NCBI RefSeq assembly: GCF_027172205.1
Contig: NC_070604.1
Span: forward strand, 5,347,501 to 5,411,500
Reading direction: 5' to 3'
Source: Podarcis raffonei
Lineage: Eukaryota; Chordata; Lepidosauria; Squamata; Lacertidae
DNA: 64,000 nucleotides
The position numbers were made by a program, and so were the translations under genes. Under the pieces are notes generated by a model that was not told where the DNA came from, ran no database searches, and worked only from the letters and a program-made list of their open reading frames with translations. Positions within the stretch are counted from its first letter, which is position 1. Each line of letters starts with the position of its first letter. Shown in pieces: positions 37,201-49,131 of the stretch.

Positions 37201-40200
37201 CCTTAGTCCCCGCCCCTCCTCACCTGGCTGGTGCCCACGCCCACCGGAGGCAGCCAACCAGGTGTCTCCGGGGGGCGTGTTTAGCAGCTTAATGCTGCGG
37301 CTCCAGCTCCGCCTCCTCCTCAGTCGTCGTCCTGCACGTGTCCTTGTGTGTTTATTTCACATAGCGGGGGTCGGGCCCTCGATCCACAATAATGTGTTAT
37401 ATACATATTGCTAACTCTCAGAACTATAGTAACCAGGATTCCCTGTGAAGAAGTTACCAATCTGCAGTGTTCAGGTCAGTGTGAGGTAATGCTGGCCTCT
37501 GTCCCTCTTTCCTGTCCTCCCTCCTACGATCCCCTCTCGCATCTCTGCCTCCCAAAGGCTTGCACAGCTGTTTGTTGCAGCAACCCTGGCTACAAGCTCC
37601 CAAGGAGAGGGGAGAGGAGAGGTGGCTGAGGGAACACTTCATGAGGGAGGGTGTTTGAAAAAGGGTGAAAGGCTACTGGCTCTGCAGGCAAGGGGTGACA
37701 TACCGGTAACTGGCTCCTGAGGCTTGGAGTGCATTTGCCCCACAGGAAACCACAGAAAGAATGTAACTGGTCAAGGGAGTTATGGACTCAAAAAGGATGA
37801 AGACCTCTGGTTAGGTATATACTGCCCATGACTCTTTTTAGCGTTTCTTAACTCAGATATCTTCAAGTACACCAGAACGTAGGATCAGTTTCTAAGATAA
37901 ATGTGCTCTATACATTGGTAGAGGGACGCGGGTGGCGCTGTGGGTTAACCCACAAAGCCTAGGACTTGCCGATCAGAAGGTCGGCGGTTCGAATCCCCAT
38001 GACGGGGTGAGCTCCCGTTGCTTGGTCCCTGCTCCTGCCAACCTAGCAGTTCGAAAGCATGTCAAAGTGCAAGTAGATAAATAGGTACCGCTCTGGCAGG
38101 AAGGTAAACGGAGTTTCTGCGTGCTGCTCTGGTTTGCCAGAAGCAGCTTAGCCATGCTGGCCACATGACTCGGAAGCTGTCTGCGGACAAACGCCGGCTC
38201 CCTCGGCCAATAAAGCGAGATGAGCGCCGCAACCCCAGAGTCGGCCACAACTGGACCTAATGGTCAGGGGTCCCTTTACCTTTACCTTTATACATTGGTA
38301 GGCTGACACTGGGAACCTAAGGCAGAGAAGAGCTATTCTAATTGGTATTTTATCTGAACATCGTTTAATATTTATGTATAGGACAACCATTTGAAACCAC
38401 CACAATTATGAATGCCGCTGTTGCCAATATCATAGTGTCCATCCTACTAAACAAGCGATTTGAATACGAAGATTCCACATTTAGAAAACTTCTGAAGTTG
38501 GTCAATGAAAATATCCGGCTTTTTGGAAGCCCCTCTGTCATGGTAATCTAAGCTTTCTCAAATGGAAAAGAAATAGTTGGTTGTATTCACATAATACTCA
38601 ATGTGGGTGCAATTCCATATTGTTCGGGCTTCACTGCAAAACACATCTTGAGAAATATGAGTTTCGTAAGATCCCAGGACAGCATTTCCTTCCAAAGGTC
38701 CTCACTCAGCTGTCTCTGTGCAGCTTTTAGGAGGGGAGAGGTATTGCATATTTGCAAGGGAAAGTATTAGTAGAAAGGAATTGCAATCTTCAGGTATTAA
38801 GGAAAGCAGAGAAATTAATACTCACCTTCCAAAGTAAAGGTATGTTGGCCAAATAATGCAAATAATTATTCGGTTTAGATCAATCATCCTTCAGTTTTGA
38901 GCAGAGACATTTGAGAGAGACATTAATTCTTCAGTTACTAAAGCTGAATGGAAGTGGTTATAATTTTCAAAGAGACAATGTTGGAAATTCAAAAATATAG
39001 GAACAGCTATTTTACACATATATTTTGGACTTCTTGTAAGATTAAAAGCTTTTGGTTATAAATTAAATTCTTGGAACCAATATGATTTTAATACCCAAAT
39101 ACATTAGATTTGGAAAGGCATAGCAAGCAAGAGAGATTTTGAACTTTGCTACTCTTATAACCACTACAGCCAGACTAGTCAAAGCTAAATATATGTATAA
39201 ATGTATATATGTATAAAACACATGGGATGCAGCATTGTTAACACAACTTAAAAGTTCTAAAAGAGATATTGAAAGAAGGGCCCCAAATAAATTTATTTTA
39301 AAAAAGCAAATATAAAAATTCAAGACAATATTCACCCCATTTATTATTTTCATTCATATAATTGGATATTCTGCTTAAAATATAATAGTTAGATAACTCA
39401 AACCATAACTGACGATTTGTATATTGTATGCATGATCTTATGAAATTATATATAGTTGAAATATTTTATTTCTTTTGTAATTTCATCTTTTTAAAATATA
39501 AAGGTGTTTTTTTTTAATATACACGACCCCATTTCTATCCTTTGGGGACTCCACTTCTACATCCTTCTATTGGGAGAATGTTTGTCTATTCCTATGCCCC
39601 ACTTCCTGACTCACTAGAGAACCTCTCCTCCTTATTCCAACGCCTGCTTTTCTTACCCAGGAGTCTTTGTTGTGCAAGCTTTTTTGAAAGTCTAAGTCAG
39701 ATGTGTCAAGCTTTTGAGTGAAGCTTTTGAAAGCCTTTGGCTCTCCAGCAAGAATGGCTAATGGCCAGGGATAATACAAGCAATGTTGGGGTAGAGCTAA
39801 AAATGCCCCACCGCCAGCCCAAGACAGATGCTGACATGAGCTGAGGTGAAGCAATTTGCCTCAGGTGGCAGATCCAACCGCTTCTCTGTCCCTGCTGTTG
39901 CACCACTGCCAGCCATGTCTCAGTTTTGCCCTGTATTGTGGCAGCACTGTGAGTGGCACCATGGGTCTGTGGGGGACAGTGCCAGGGGGGCATTTTGCTG
40001 CCCCTGGCCACTTCTGGTTGACCTCTGTCTAGGGGTTTGTCCACATCTGATCAAACTGCTAATCCACAAATAAACTACAACTACATAACTACAACAGCAC
40101 ATAAGAAAATGGCCTCCAGCCTTGGCCTCTAAGGGATATTTACTCAACGTTGCTCCAACCCAAATACATTATTGTTCTGTTTCATTGTTTATTCCTCTGT

Positions 40201-43200
40201 GGAAGATGAGATATTTGGAGTACCACCTGAGAATTAAGCACTGGGCTTTTCCTCTTTGTCGTATTCTATCCTTACAGCTGTATAATGTATTTCCTGCTCT
40301 TGGCTCGCTTTTGGGAGCCCGTAAGACTATCCTTCACAACAGAGATGAGATGCATGCCTTCATAAATGCCACCTTCATACAACACCTCAGAGATCTGGAT
40401 GAAAACAACCAAAGGAGCTTAATTGATTCATTTCTTCTGAGACAGCAAGAGGTAATAGAGTCTTTTAAGCCTGCCAATAATTTTTTTTATACTTTCAAAT
40501 GTTGAAATGTTCACGTTTTAAAAATACATTTCCATGTGAGCTGGTGTCTAATATACAGTGGTACCTCAGGTTAAGTACTTAATGTTAGGAGAGGCTCAGA
40601 ACTTACAGGGTTAAGAGTTCTGAGTGATGACGCCTCACATTCTGAGGGCGGGCATAGAACACGGAAGGGGTGTGGTTTTCTCTGTGTTCTTTCAGTCTGT
40701 GTGTTTGCTCCGGTGAGCAAGCAAGATGGGTGAACTGTCTCCAGGCAGGAGATTTATAACTGCTGTGTTTTGCTAAGGAATAAAGTCTTTAAAGATAAGG
40801 AGACTGCTAAGTGTCAGCCTGAGTTACTGCCACCGCACGAAGAACGTTTCAAGCTTCTACTTCCGCTGTGTTTTACGCTCTGCTGAGTCAAAGGTCCCGG
40901 GGGGAAGACCAGAGCTGCGCAAGAGAAGTGTGCCGGACCCCCTGGACGAAATTGACCCCGAACACTTAATTCGTTCCGGAGGTTCGTTCTTAACCTGAAA
41001 CTGCTCTTAACCTGAAGCACCACTTTAGCTAATGGGGCCTCCTGCTGCTGCTGCGCCGCCACTGCACGATTTCTGTCCTCATCCTGAAGCAAAGTTCTTA
41101 GCCTGAAGCACTCTTTCTGGGTTAGCAGAGTCTGTAACCTGAAGCGTATGTAACCCGAGGTACCACTGTACTCTGCACATTTTATTTTACTTTTGCTCTA
41201 TAAAGCTTTGGCGAATATCCGGAGTCTGTGATCTGATTGCTTGCAGGGCTGTTTTTCCAGTGGGACTCCCACTCCTCTCAAGAGAAAAAGAAAAAAAATC
41301 AACCTTTGAGAGACGGTAGCTCAGTTGGTAGGAATACGATGCTGCGTACGACAAGGTTTCAGATTTGATCCCTGTAAGGGACAGCTGCAGTCCTACACTG
41401 CAGATGTTTGGAACAGATGATCCTCAGGGTCCTTCCAACTCTATGATTCCATGACTAGTCCAACACGTCATGCTCCCCCCCCCCCCCCAGTATTTCTTTT
41501 GTACCATGCTCCTTTCTTCAACCTGTGACATGCTTTCATGGAGAAAAGAGATTTGAGTGTGCTTGCTGTGTATGATTTTTCTACTTTCCTATACCGCTTC
41601 TCTGCTCTTTCCATTCCAGTGAGTGCCCTCCCAGCCCTTGGCTAACTCCTTTGATATCTGCAAATGGAATTTCCTCATTCACCTGGTTATTGCCAGTTCT
41701 TTCTTTTTACACCCCAGGAGAAGGACAAGCCGGATGGATATTTCCACAATGAAAACCTAAAAGCCGTTGTGGGAAACTTATTTGCTGCTGGCATGGAGAC
41801 CACTTCTACCACATTGCGCTGGGGACTGTTACTAATGATGAAATATCCTGAAATTCAGAGTGAGTGCTTTTCATTGGGTTGGCTCCCATTACTCTAGCTA
41901 GCATATCTTGATTCTAGTTATACATATCTACAGTGGTACCTCTGGTTAAGTACTTAATTTGTTCCGGAGGTCCGTTCTTTTTTATAAAAAAATAATAATA
42001 ATTTTTATTAAGTTTCCATTTATCAAATCAAACATATACCAATTAGTCCAAATTGTAACAATACAAATCATAAAATCCAAATATTTTCCAAATTATAATT
42101 TTTTGTGGGGGGTACCCATGCTCCGACATTGGCAGGAGGCCAATCATCTATATTTCTGCTGCTTTGTTGTTTGCAATGATGCTTTCAGTCTCCTCTTCTC
42201 ATCTCCTTGTCGTTACTCATTTTCCTTTTCAGTCCCTCCGAGTTGTCTCCACAAGTGGATTGAAAGAAACAGTCTTATTTATTCTTCTGTGTGGACTTTG
42301 TAGTGCTCTCTTGTAAAACAATCACATAGATCCAATAATCATTCGAGCAGTCGCCGCCATCTTATTCCATTCCAATGAGATACAATCTTAATGTCCGCTC
42401 GTAAACTTTTCCAGACCCGCTGCATCGTAAATTAGCCTCTCCAGGAGGGCTACCACCTTTTCAACTTTATGATTCCAACCAGATAACAAATCGGCTCCCC
42501 TTCCCTAAGGCCATATATCATGCAGCAAAGGTCTGCCTGTCCATGTCGGATCACATTGTAACTGCGTCACACCAAGAGCCAACTCTTCTTTCCAAATCTT
42601 TTACAGAATAAAACCTTCAATTCGTATTTATTTTTCCCCACACAGTTTATTTTTAGTCCCACTTACAATTGGTCGTAGCGACGGTTCTTCTAAGGGGGAG
42701 GGTTGTTAAGTAAATCACATGGAAAAAGTAAAAAGTTCTTTCCTCCCCTCCTTTCTATTCCGTTCCACATACCAGCATGTCTGCAATTCTTTGATGTAAT
42801 CCTCCTGTCCCAATCTTCTTCATCTCGGTGGTAAAATTATAAGCAAATAAAAACACTCCTGACCTCTCTCGAAGCATGTGCGTTTACTTCTCCAAATTTT
42901 TTCCTTTTAAGTAACACAACTAGTTTCGCTCCTGGAAGCAGCTTCGGAGGAGTTCCGAGACCCGCACGAGGGTTATGCGCCCAGTGCCTCGCACCCTCTC
43001 CTTCTTCTGAACTCGGGGATGATTTATGGCAACCATGGGCGAAAACAGCATCTTCCCCTTCCCTGGGAAGATAAGGGAGACTGATTTACTCCCCATAATC
43101 AGCCTAAAATTACCTCGTGCGAGCAGGATAGATGGTATTATCCGCCATCTTCCAAGGCGCCCCTAGCGGCCCCCTCCAGAGGTCCGTTCTTAACCTGAAA

Positions 43201-46200
43201 CTGTTCTTAACCTGAAGCACCACTTTAGCTAATGGGGCCTCCCGCTGCCACCGCGCCGCTGGAGTGCGATTTCTGTTCTCATCCTGAAGCAAAGTTCTTA
43301 ACCTGAGATACTATTTCTAGGTTAGTGGAGTCTGTAACCTGAAGCATCTGTAACCTGAAGCGTCTGTAACCCGAGGTACCATTGTATCTGGGGGCCTGGG
43401 AAGCTGGGGGGCTGAGCCCCACAATTTACAATGAGGGGGTGGCCCTCCTCAATATTCCGCAACTGGGTGGGCCTTGTTGGGCCTAGTTTCACTGTGTGAC
43501 ATCAAACATGTCAGCCCCCCCCATGTTGGGTGTAATTAAGCATGCATGTTTCTGACTTTCGCTTCCTACATAACTATAAGTAAATTGTGTATTTCCACTA
43601 AAATTCCCAGGTGAATAGCGTCTTCCACAATTTTGCCTTATGTTGTGAGATTGTGCAGTCCCATTGCATAATTAGCTGTCAGTTACACCAGGAAATCTGA
43701 AGATATGAGTTGATGGCAAACATATGCTTTTGAGCCACCAATGAGTTTATTTTAACAAAAAAATTCCTACCCCACTGCCCCCAGTTAAGGTCCAAGAAGA
43801 AATTGTGAATGTTGTTGGATCTTCTCAGCCAAGGATTGAGCACCGAACGAAAATGCCATATGTAGATGCAGTGATCCATGAGATCCAGAGATTTGCTGAC
43901 ATTATCCCAACAAATCTGCCACGTGCAACCACTGTGGATGTTACCCTCAAAGGCTACTTCATTCCAAAGGTAACCACTTTGATTAAACTGCATTCTTTGC
44001 TCAGTTGACTGCGATCAATTTCTTCATTAATTAGGACATTACACTTTAGGCTAAGAAGAAGAAGAGTTTGGATTTGATATCCCGCTTTATCACTACCCTA
44101 AGGAGTCTCAAAGCAGCTAACATTCTCCTTTCCCTTCCTCCCCCACAACAAACACTCTGTGAGGTGAGTGAGGCTGAGAGACTTCAAAGAAGTGTCACTA
44201 GGCCAAGATTACGAGTCCACCAGATTACGAGTCCACCGCTCTGAACCACTAGGAGCAGGCCCCACTGACCTCCTTGTAAAGTAGGGGGCCATTGCCCACC
44301 TGGGGGCCCCTGTTGGAGCCCCAGTTCCCTAGTCTGGGCCTACTTGCTTCTGCCTTCCTCGCTGCATACAGGTCTTTATTGAGTCATCCCAGAAAAGTTG
44401 GGCAAGGGGCTCAGTCAACTATTCTCTCAGTCCAATGATGACTGTTTAAGGATCTAATGGTATATAATCTCTGCTTTATATTCCGGATCATTTCTTCCTT
44501 TAAAAATAAAAGACATTGAGGACTATACCATAACGATTTGCTTGATGGGCCATATCCATTTTTTAAATAACTCTTGCTTTTCCTTTGCAGGGGACTCACA
44601 TCATGCCACTACTGACCTCCGTGCTGCACGATGAATCTCAGTGGGAAAAACCATACCAATTTTATCCTGAGCACTTTCTTGACTCTGAAGGAAAGTTCAT
44701 AAAGAGAGATGCATTCATGCCTTTCTCTGCAGGTAACTCATTTTCTGTCTATTTATACATATCCAATGTGAGCTAAATGAACAGGCCATCCTAAGTATAT
44801 TAACATAAAATAAAACTTGGATGGAAGACACAATCCCAAACTTGGGAGTACTTATATCTGTCATTTAGAACTGCAATAAGATATGCAACATCATTCATTT
44901 TCAGTAGGGCAACTTCTGGGCCAGTGGCCAAATTGGACTCTTCAAGGCTCTCTAACCACCCTCAGAACTTCCCCCAGGCCTTGGCTTTCAGTGGACCTGC
45001 TCTGTATTCCCTTCGTGGGCTTTTGCCTGGCCGGAATGTGCCATTGATCTATGATAATGCCACCTGCTTGCTGTGGTGGAGAATGGATACAGGCTGTTTG
45101 GAGGATTAGGGTACAAGAAACTCTCAGACCGTGGGCTGTAAAACATCCACTCCCCTTGGTTTTCAGCCAGTAGAATGCTTCTTTTTTAAAAAAAAATATT
45201 TTTATTCATTTTCAAATACAAATTTATACAACCATTTTCGAAATTTATTACATAGTCTTCTTTTTTGACTTCCCTCAGTTTCTCTGCCAACCTTCCGTTT
45301 TAATCTTTTCTTTTGTTTACACATTTCTAATTTTTCTATTGCCTTTAAATTATAACCTCCCCAATCTTATTCCCTTTTTTACAATATTCCTTATAGTTTC
45401 ACAGAACATCTTGAAAACCTACAAGCGCTGTCTGCTCATCACATATACTTTTCAGATAATGTGTAAATTTTCCCCAGTCCTCGAGGAACTTCTGGTCTCG
45501 CAAATATCGAATCTTCCCTGTTAATTTATCCAATTCTGCGAAGTCCGTCAATTTCATTCTCCATTCTTCGATCATCGGGAATTCTTCCTGTTTCCATTTT
45601 TGGGCTAGGAGTATTCTCGCTGCTGTTACTGCGTATTGGAAAAGTTTGCAGTCTTTTTTATTTACTTCATTTCCTACCATTCCTAAAAGAAAAGCTTCCG
45701 GCTTTTTAATAAATGTATATTTCAACATCTTTTTCAGCTCATTATAAATCATTTCCCAGAAGCCTTTCACTTTCTTACATTCCCACCACATATGATAGAA
45801 TATCCCTTCCTTTTCTTTACACTTCCAACACTTATTACATGTTTTATACATTTTTGCAAGTTTTACTGGTGTAATATACCATCTATAAACCATTTTCATG
45901 ACATTTTCCTTTAACGCAGTACATGCCGTAAATCTTAATCTATCATTCCATAATTTTGTCCACTCCTCAAATTGTATATTATATCCAAAATCCCTAGCCC
46001 AATGCACCATCACCGATTTAACTTCTTCGTCTTTTGTATACCATTCCAGCAGCAATTTATACATTTTTGATAATATTTTGTGATCATTACTTAATACAGT
46101 GGTGCCCCACAAGACGAATGCCTCGCAAAACGAAAAACGCGCAAGACGAAAGGGTTTTTCGGTTTTTGCATCGCTTCGCTAGACGATTTTCCCTATGGGC

Positions 46201-49131
46201 TTGCTTCGCAAGATGAAACATCTTGCGAGTTCTTGCGAGTTTGTTTCCTTTTTCTTAAAGTCGCTAAGCCGTTAATAGCCGCTAAGCCGTTAATAGCCGC
46301 TAAGCCGCTAAGCCGCTAATAGCCGCTAAGCCGCTAATAGCCGTGCTTCGCAAGACGAAAAAACCGCAAGACGAAGAGACTCGTGGAACCGATTAATTTT
46401 GTCTTGCGAGGCACCACTGTATTTCTATTTGAAATTTTGAATCTCTTTCCACATAACCATACTCTTTAAAATCCTTTTTAAACATTTCATTAACCTGATA
46501 GTAATGCAACCAATCATACACATACTCTTTTACCTCTTCATATGGTTTCATTTTCCACTTCCCTCCTTCTTTTATTATTAGCTCTCCATATGTTATCCAT
46601 ATCCCCCTCATATTGATCTTTTTAACACTCATCACTTCTAATGGAGATAACCAGTGAGGAAGTTTTGGTTCCAATAGGTTTTTATACCTATCCCATATTT
46701 CTATAAGAGATCTACAGAAAATGTGGTTTTCAAAACCCTTATGTATTTTCTTCTTTTCACACCATAAATATGCGTGCCAGCCAAATCTATTGTCAAAACC
46801 TTCCAGATCCAACAGCTCTCCATTATCTAATTTTATCCACTCCCTTAACTAACAGAGGCATGATGCTTCATAGTATAATTTCAAGTCTGGCAGGGCGAAG
46901 CCTCCTCTTTCTTTCGCATCTGTTAATAGCTTATATTGAATTCTTGGCTTCTTACCCTGCCAGATATACCTTGAAATTACTCTTTGCCATTCTTTAAAAA
47001 TTGATGCCCCCTTAATTATAGGGATTGTCTGAAACAAAAATGACATTTTTGGCAGCACACTCATCTTTATCGTTGAAATTCTCCCCCAAAATGATAACTT
47101 CATCCTTCCCCACACCTCCAGATCTCTTTTTATTCCATTCCACACTGGTATATAATTATTTTGAAACAGATCAATATTCTTGGGAGTTAACCATTTTGTT
47201 GTTTAGTCGTGTCCAACTCTTCGTGACCCCATGGACCAGAGCACTCCTGTCTTCCACCGCCTCCCGGAGTTTGGTCAGGCTCATGTTTGTAGCTTCAAGA
47301 ACACTGTCCAACCATCTTGTCCTCTGTCGTCCCCTTCTCCTTGTGCCCTCCATCTTTCCCAACATCAGGGTCTTTTCCAGGGAGTCTTCTCTTCTCATGA
47401 GGTGGCCAAAGTATTGGAGCCTCAGCTTCAGGATCTGTCCTTCCAGTGAGCACTCAGGGCTGATTTCCTTAAGAATGGATATGTTTGATCTTCTTGCAGT
47501 CGGAGTTAACCATATTCCCAAATATTTAATTTTCTTTACCACTTCTATCCCTGTCTGTTGTTGCATTGTCTCTATCATGCCTTGATTCATGTTTTTTGCT
47601 ATTATTTTAGTCTTTTTTTATTTAATATAAACCCTGCTACTTGACCGAACTGCTCTATCTCCTCTAATATTTTTCCCACACTTTTTACTGGTTCTTCCAC
47701 CGTTATTACCAGATCATCAGCAAAAGCTTTCACCTTATACTCATTTTGACCTACTGTCACCCCTTTTATTTCTTCATTTTTTCCTATTGATTTCAGGAAG
47801 ACCTCCAGTACCAAGATGAATAACAAAGGAGAGAGAGGACACCCCTGTCTTGTACCCTTAGTTATTTTTATATCTTCTGTAGTGATGTTATTAACTATCA
47901 ACTTTGCTCTCTGTTCTGTATATATAGCCTTTATTCCATTGAAAAATTCCTTTCCCACATCCATCAATTCCAAGTTCTTTAACATAAATTGCCATGATAT
48001 ATAATCAAAGGCCTTTTCTGCATCCACAAATATTAGCATAGCTTGTTTCTCATTCCTGGCAGTCAGATATTCCAAAATATTAATTATATTCCTTATATTA
48101 TCTTTCATCTGTCTGCCAGGAAGGAAACCCGCTTGATCTTTATTGATAATTTCTTGTAGTAACTCTTTCATCCTCTTTGCTAATATGCTTGCAAAAAAAA
48201 TTATAATCTGTATTTAGCAATGCTTCTTGCTGGGAGTTCATCTTTTGCATACTTGCCAACATTCTTCAGATGAAAATCAGGACATTTTTCATATGTCCCA
48301 ACTCACCCTCCTCGAAAGACCATTTGTGGTCCCCTGCCCCCCGCAGAGCATTTATTTTCAGAAGAAGGTCGAGTGCCGCCATTTCTAAACCAACAGGACT
48401 CACGACTTGCACCCTCCACTGTCCTGAGAAAACCCCTTAGCCCCAATCTGATTTTATTCTTTTGGTAGATTTACAAAAGGAAAAACACACACCGATAAAC
48501 ACATTTCAGAAAGAGGCAAGATTAGACATGGCTGCCCCAAGCATTTTTTAATAAATCCAGACTCCTTGTGCTCCGTTCTGCTCCCCCTTCCTCCCACCCA
48601 GGACTGCTCTGCCCTCTGCCTCCCCCTCAGAGCCACTGCATCATCACGCTAGTTCTCGACAGACACATCCTCTCCTCCAGCAGCCACTATGGAGGGGCAA
48701 GCGCTGGCTCATCCTTCTCCCCAAGCTCAGCAGTAGAGCATGCATTGTGGGACTGGAGAATTGGGACACTTGAAGAACATGCATTTCTTCAAGATTAGTG
48801 TTCATTCTTGTTGCATTTTAGAATGGTATCATTATGAAAATTAAACAGTAAGCAGTTTGATGCATTCCATTATAGATAAACCAATAAAATGTTGTTAAGT
48901 AAGCCATGAACCCAGTTTCAATCCTGCTTGCGCTTCCTTACAGGTCGGAGAGCATGTTTAGGTGAGAATCTTGCCAAAATGGAGCTCTTCCTCTTCTTTA
49001 CAAGCCTCCTGCAAAGATTCACATTCCAGCTACCTCCTGGAACATCTGAAGATGACCTGGATTTGACCCCTGCTGTTGGGTTCACAACACCACCCATGCC
49101 CCACCAACTCTGTGCTCTGCCACGTTCATAA
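34245..49131 (+). CDS. CYP2K-like: CYP2K-like cytochrome P450, gene C (complete, 9 exons, 495 aa)
   Basis: A complete family 2 P450. Exons: 34245-34427, 36317-36479, 36921-37070, 38382-38542, 40278-40451, 41718-41859, 43785-43969, 44591-44732, 48944-49131, giving 1488 nt in frame with canonical splice sites. Landmarks: hydrophobic N-terminal anchor, hinge '[12 protein letters not shown]', 'WKVMRR', 'AAGMET' (about 300-305), ExxR (about 357-360) and haem Cys about 438 in 'GRRACLGE'. The hinge ends G-H where B and D have G-N. The start ATG is the one shared by B, C and D, beginning 'MDW'. Intron 8 is stretched to 4.2 kb by an L1 that itself carries two insertions. The likely function is ER monooxygenation of small lipophilic substrates; specificity cannot be read from sequence. 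Confidence 0.93.
34674..35039 (+). mobile_element. tRNA-headed SINE, intron 1 of gene C (shared with D)
   Basis: Flanked by AACCAGCCT (34665-34673 and 35040-35048). The same SINE at the same site occurs in gene D (55667-56032), so it predates the C/D duplication. Confidence 0.9.
35404..35555 (+). mobile_element. tRNA-Lys-derived SINE with CR1 tail (shared with D)
   Basis: The head reads like tRNA-Lys (TAGCTCAGTTGATCAAGCA, GACTCTTAATC with the CTT anticodon position, GTGGGTTCGATCCCAC). The body ends with the CR1 3' signature 'TTGGACTAGATGATTC' ... 'ATTCTATGATTCT'. The D copy is at about 57133-57284. Confidence 0.8.
35624..36071 (+). mobile_element. BovB LINE, 5' inverted (twin-primed) copy
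   Basis: 35624 to about 35818 is the BovB 5' end in reverse. About 35819-36071 is the BovB 3' end in forward sense, finishing GACTAAACAACAACAACA. They meet with a TGAAG microhomology. It is flanked by ATCTCCAAATA (35613-35623 and 36072-36082). Gene D has the empty site at about 57345-57358. Intron 1 of gene C. Confidence 0.88.
37128..37388. other. GC-rich segment in gene C intron 3, absent from D
   Basis: C reads GATGCCC then about 255 bp of GC-rich DNA then CAATAATGTG. D reads GATGCCCGCAATATTGTG (about 58441-58458). No clear target duplication or family, so it is either an insertion in C or a loss in D. Confidence 0.5.
37922..38288 (+). mobile_element. tRNA-headed SINE, intron 3 of gene C (shared with D)
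   Basis: Flanked by the 13-bp duplication TATACATTGGTAG (37909-37921 and 38289-38301). The D copy is at 58982-59349 with the same flanks, so insertion predates the duplication. Confidence 0.92.
38960..39520 (+). mobile_element. L1 3' remnant in intron 4 of gene C (shared with D)
   Basis: A degenerate L1 ORF2 C-terminal zinc-knuckle-like phrase (best read in D: '[18 protein letters not shown]') is followed by an AT-rich 3' end. In D the same remnant is interrupted by the BovB at 60237-63459. Confidence 0.5.
39530..40277. other. gene C intron 4, right part: unclassified
   Basis: The first part is shared with gene D (63820-64000). No family or gene is recognised. Confidence 0.35.
40556..41168. 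mobile_element. Tigger-type MITE split by a solo LTR
   Basis: Starts CAGTGGTACCTCAGG and ends CCCGAGGTACCACTG with TA flanks. Its body is interrupted by an LTR at 40583-40964. Intron 5 of gene C. Confidence 0.82.
40583..40964 (+). mobile_element. solo LTR, 382 bp, inside the MITE
   Basis: Begins TGTTAGGAGAGG, ends CCCGAACA, flanked by CTTAA (40578-40582 and 40965-40969). It contains GGAATAAAGTC in forward sense, a likely polyadenylation signal. A fossil without internal genes. Confidence 0.78.
41308..41455 (+). mobile_element. tRNA-derived SINE with CR1-like tail
   Basis: A GGTAGCTCAGTTGGTAG head and a diverged B box (GATTTGATCCCTG) are followed by GATGATCCTCAGG and TCCAACTCTATGATTCC, a CR1 3' end. 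It is older than the copy at 35404. Confidence 0.6.
41931..43384. mobile_element. Tigger-type MITE split by an L1-derived element
   Basis: Starts CAGTGGTACCTCTGG, ends CCCGAGGTACCATTG, TA on both sides. The interruption at 41980-43178 has a 13-bp duplication. Intron 6 of gene C. Confidence 0.82.
41980..43178 (-). mobile_element. non-autonomous L1-derived element, 1.2 kb, 13-bp TSD
   Basis: Flanked by GAGGTCCGTTCTT (41967-41979 and 43179-43191). In the minus sense it starts in GC-rich DNA with GGAAGATGGCGGATAA, a YY1-like 5' motif of L1 promoters. It ends in an AT-rich 3' UTR with AATAAAAATTATTATT and an A-rich tail. No ORF1 or ORF2 is recognisable, so 5' and 3' UTR appear joined. Confidence 0.65.
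44053..44262 (-). mobile_element. second SINE family (AAG-tailed), truncated
   Basis: Begins AAGAAGAAGAAGAGTTTGG, runs through CCTTTCCCTTCCTCC and ACTCTGTGAGGTG, and ends CCACCGCTCTGAACCACTA, the reverse of a tRNA-like head. It is an internally shortened copy in intron 7 of gene C. Confidence 0.6.
46096..46419. mobile_element. Tigger-type MITE, 'AAGACGAA' family, inside L1
   Basis: Starts CAGTGGTGCCCCACAAGACG, ends CTTGCGAGGCACCACTG, TA both sides. Internal GCCGCTAA motifs are tandemly repeated (about 46260-46345). Confidence 0.82.
47195..47501 (-). mobile_element. 5'-truncated BovB LINE inside L1
   Basis: The plus strand reads GTTGTTTAGTCGTGTCC..., the BovB 3' end reversed. It extends about 300 bp into the end of the BovB ORF ('[20 protein letters not shown]'). 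Flanked by GGAGTTAACCAT (47183-47194 and 47502-47513). Confidence 0.9.
48229..48943. other. gene C intron 8, right part: unclassified
   Basis: No reading frame of note. The region from 48241 to about 48430 may be a decayed DNA transposon, but the ends could not be identified. Confidence 0.3.

Larger units (their letters stand above)
45184..48218 (-). mobile_element. 5'-truncated L1 LINE with two nested insertions
   Basis: Flanked by AATGCTTCTT (45174-45183 and 48219-48228). The minus strand has reverse transcriptase at 47602-48171 ('[11 protein letters not shown]', 'FVDAEKAFD', catalytic 'FADD'), then 46849-47145 and 46393-46812. The C-terminal domain at 45399-46112 has the Cys/His knuckle '[18 protein letters not shown]'. 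ORF1, endonuclease and 5' UTR are missing, and there are several breaks plus the MITE at 46096-46419 and BovB at 47195-47501. It fills intron 8 of gene C. Confidence 0.9.
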
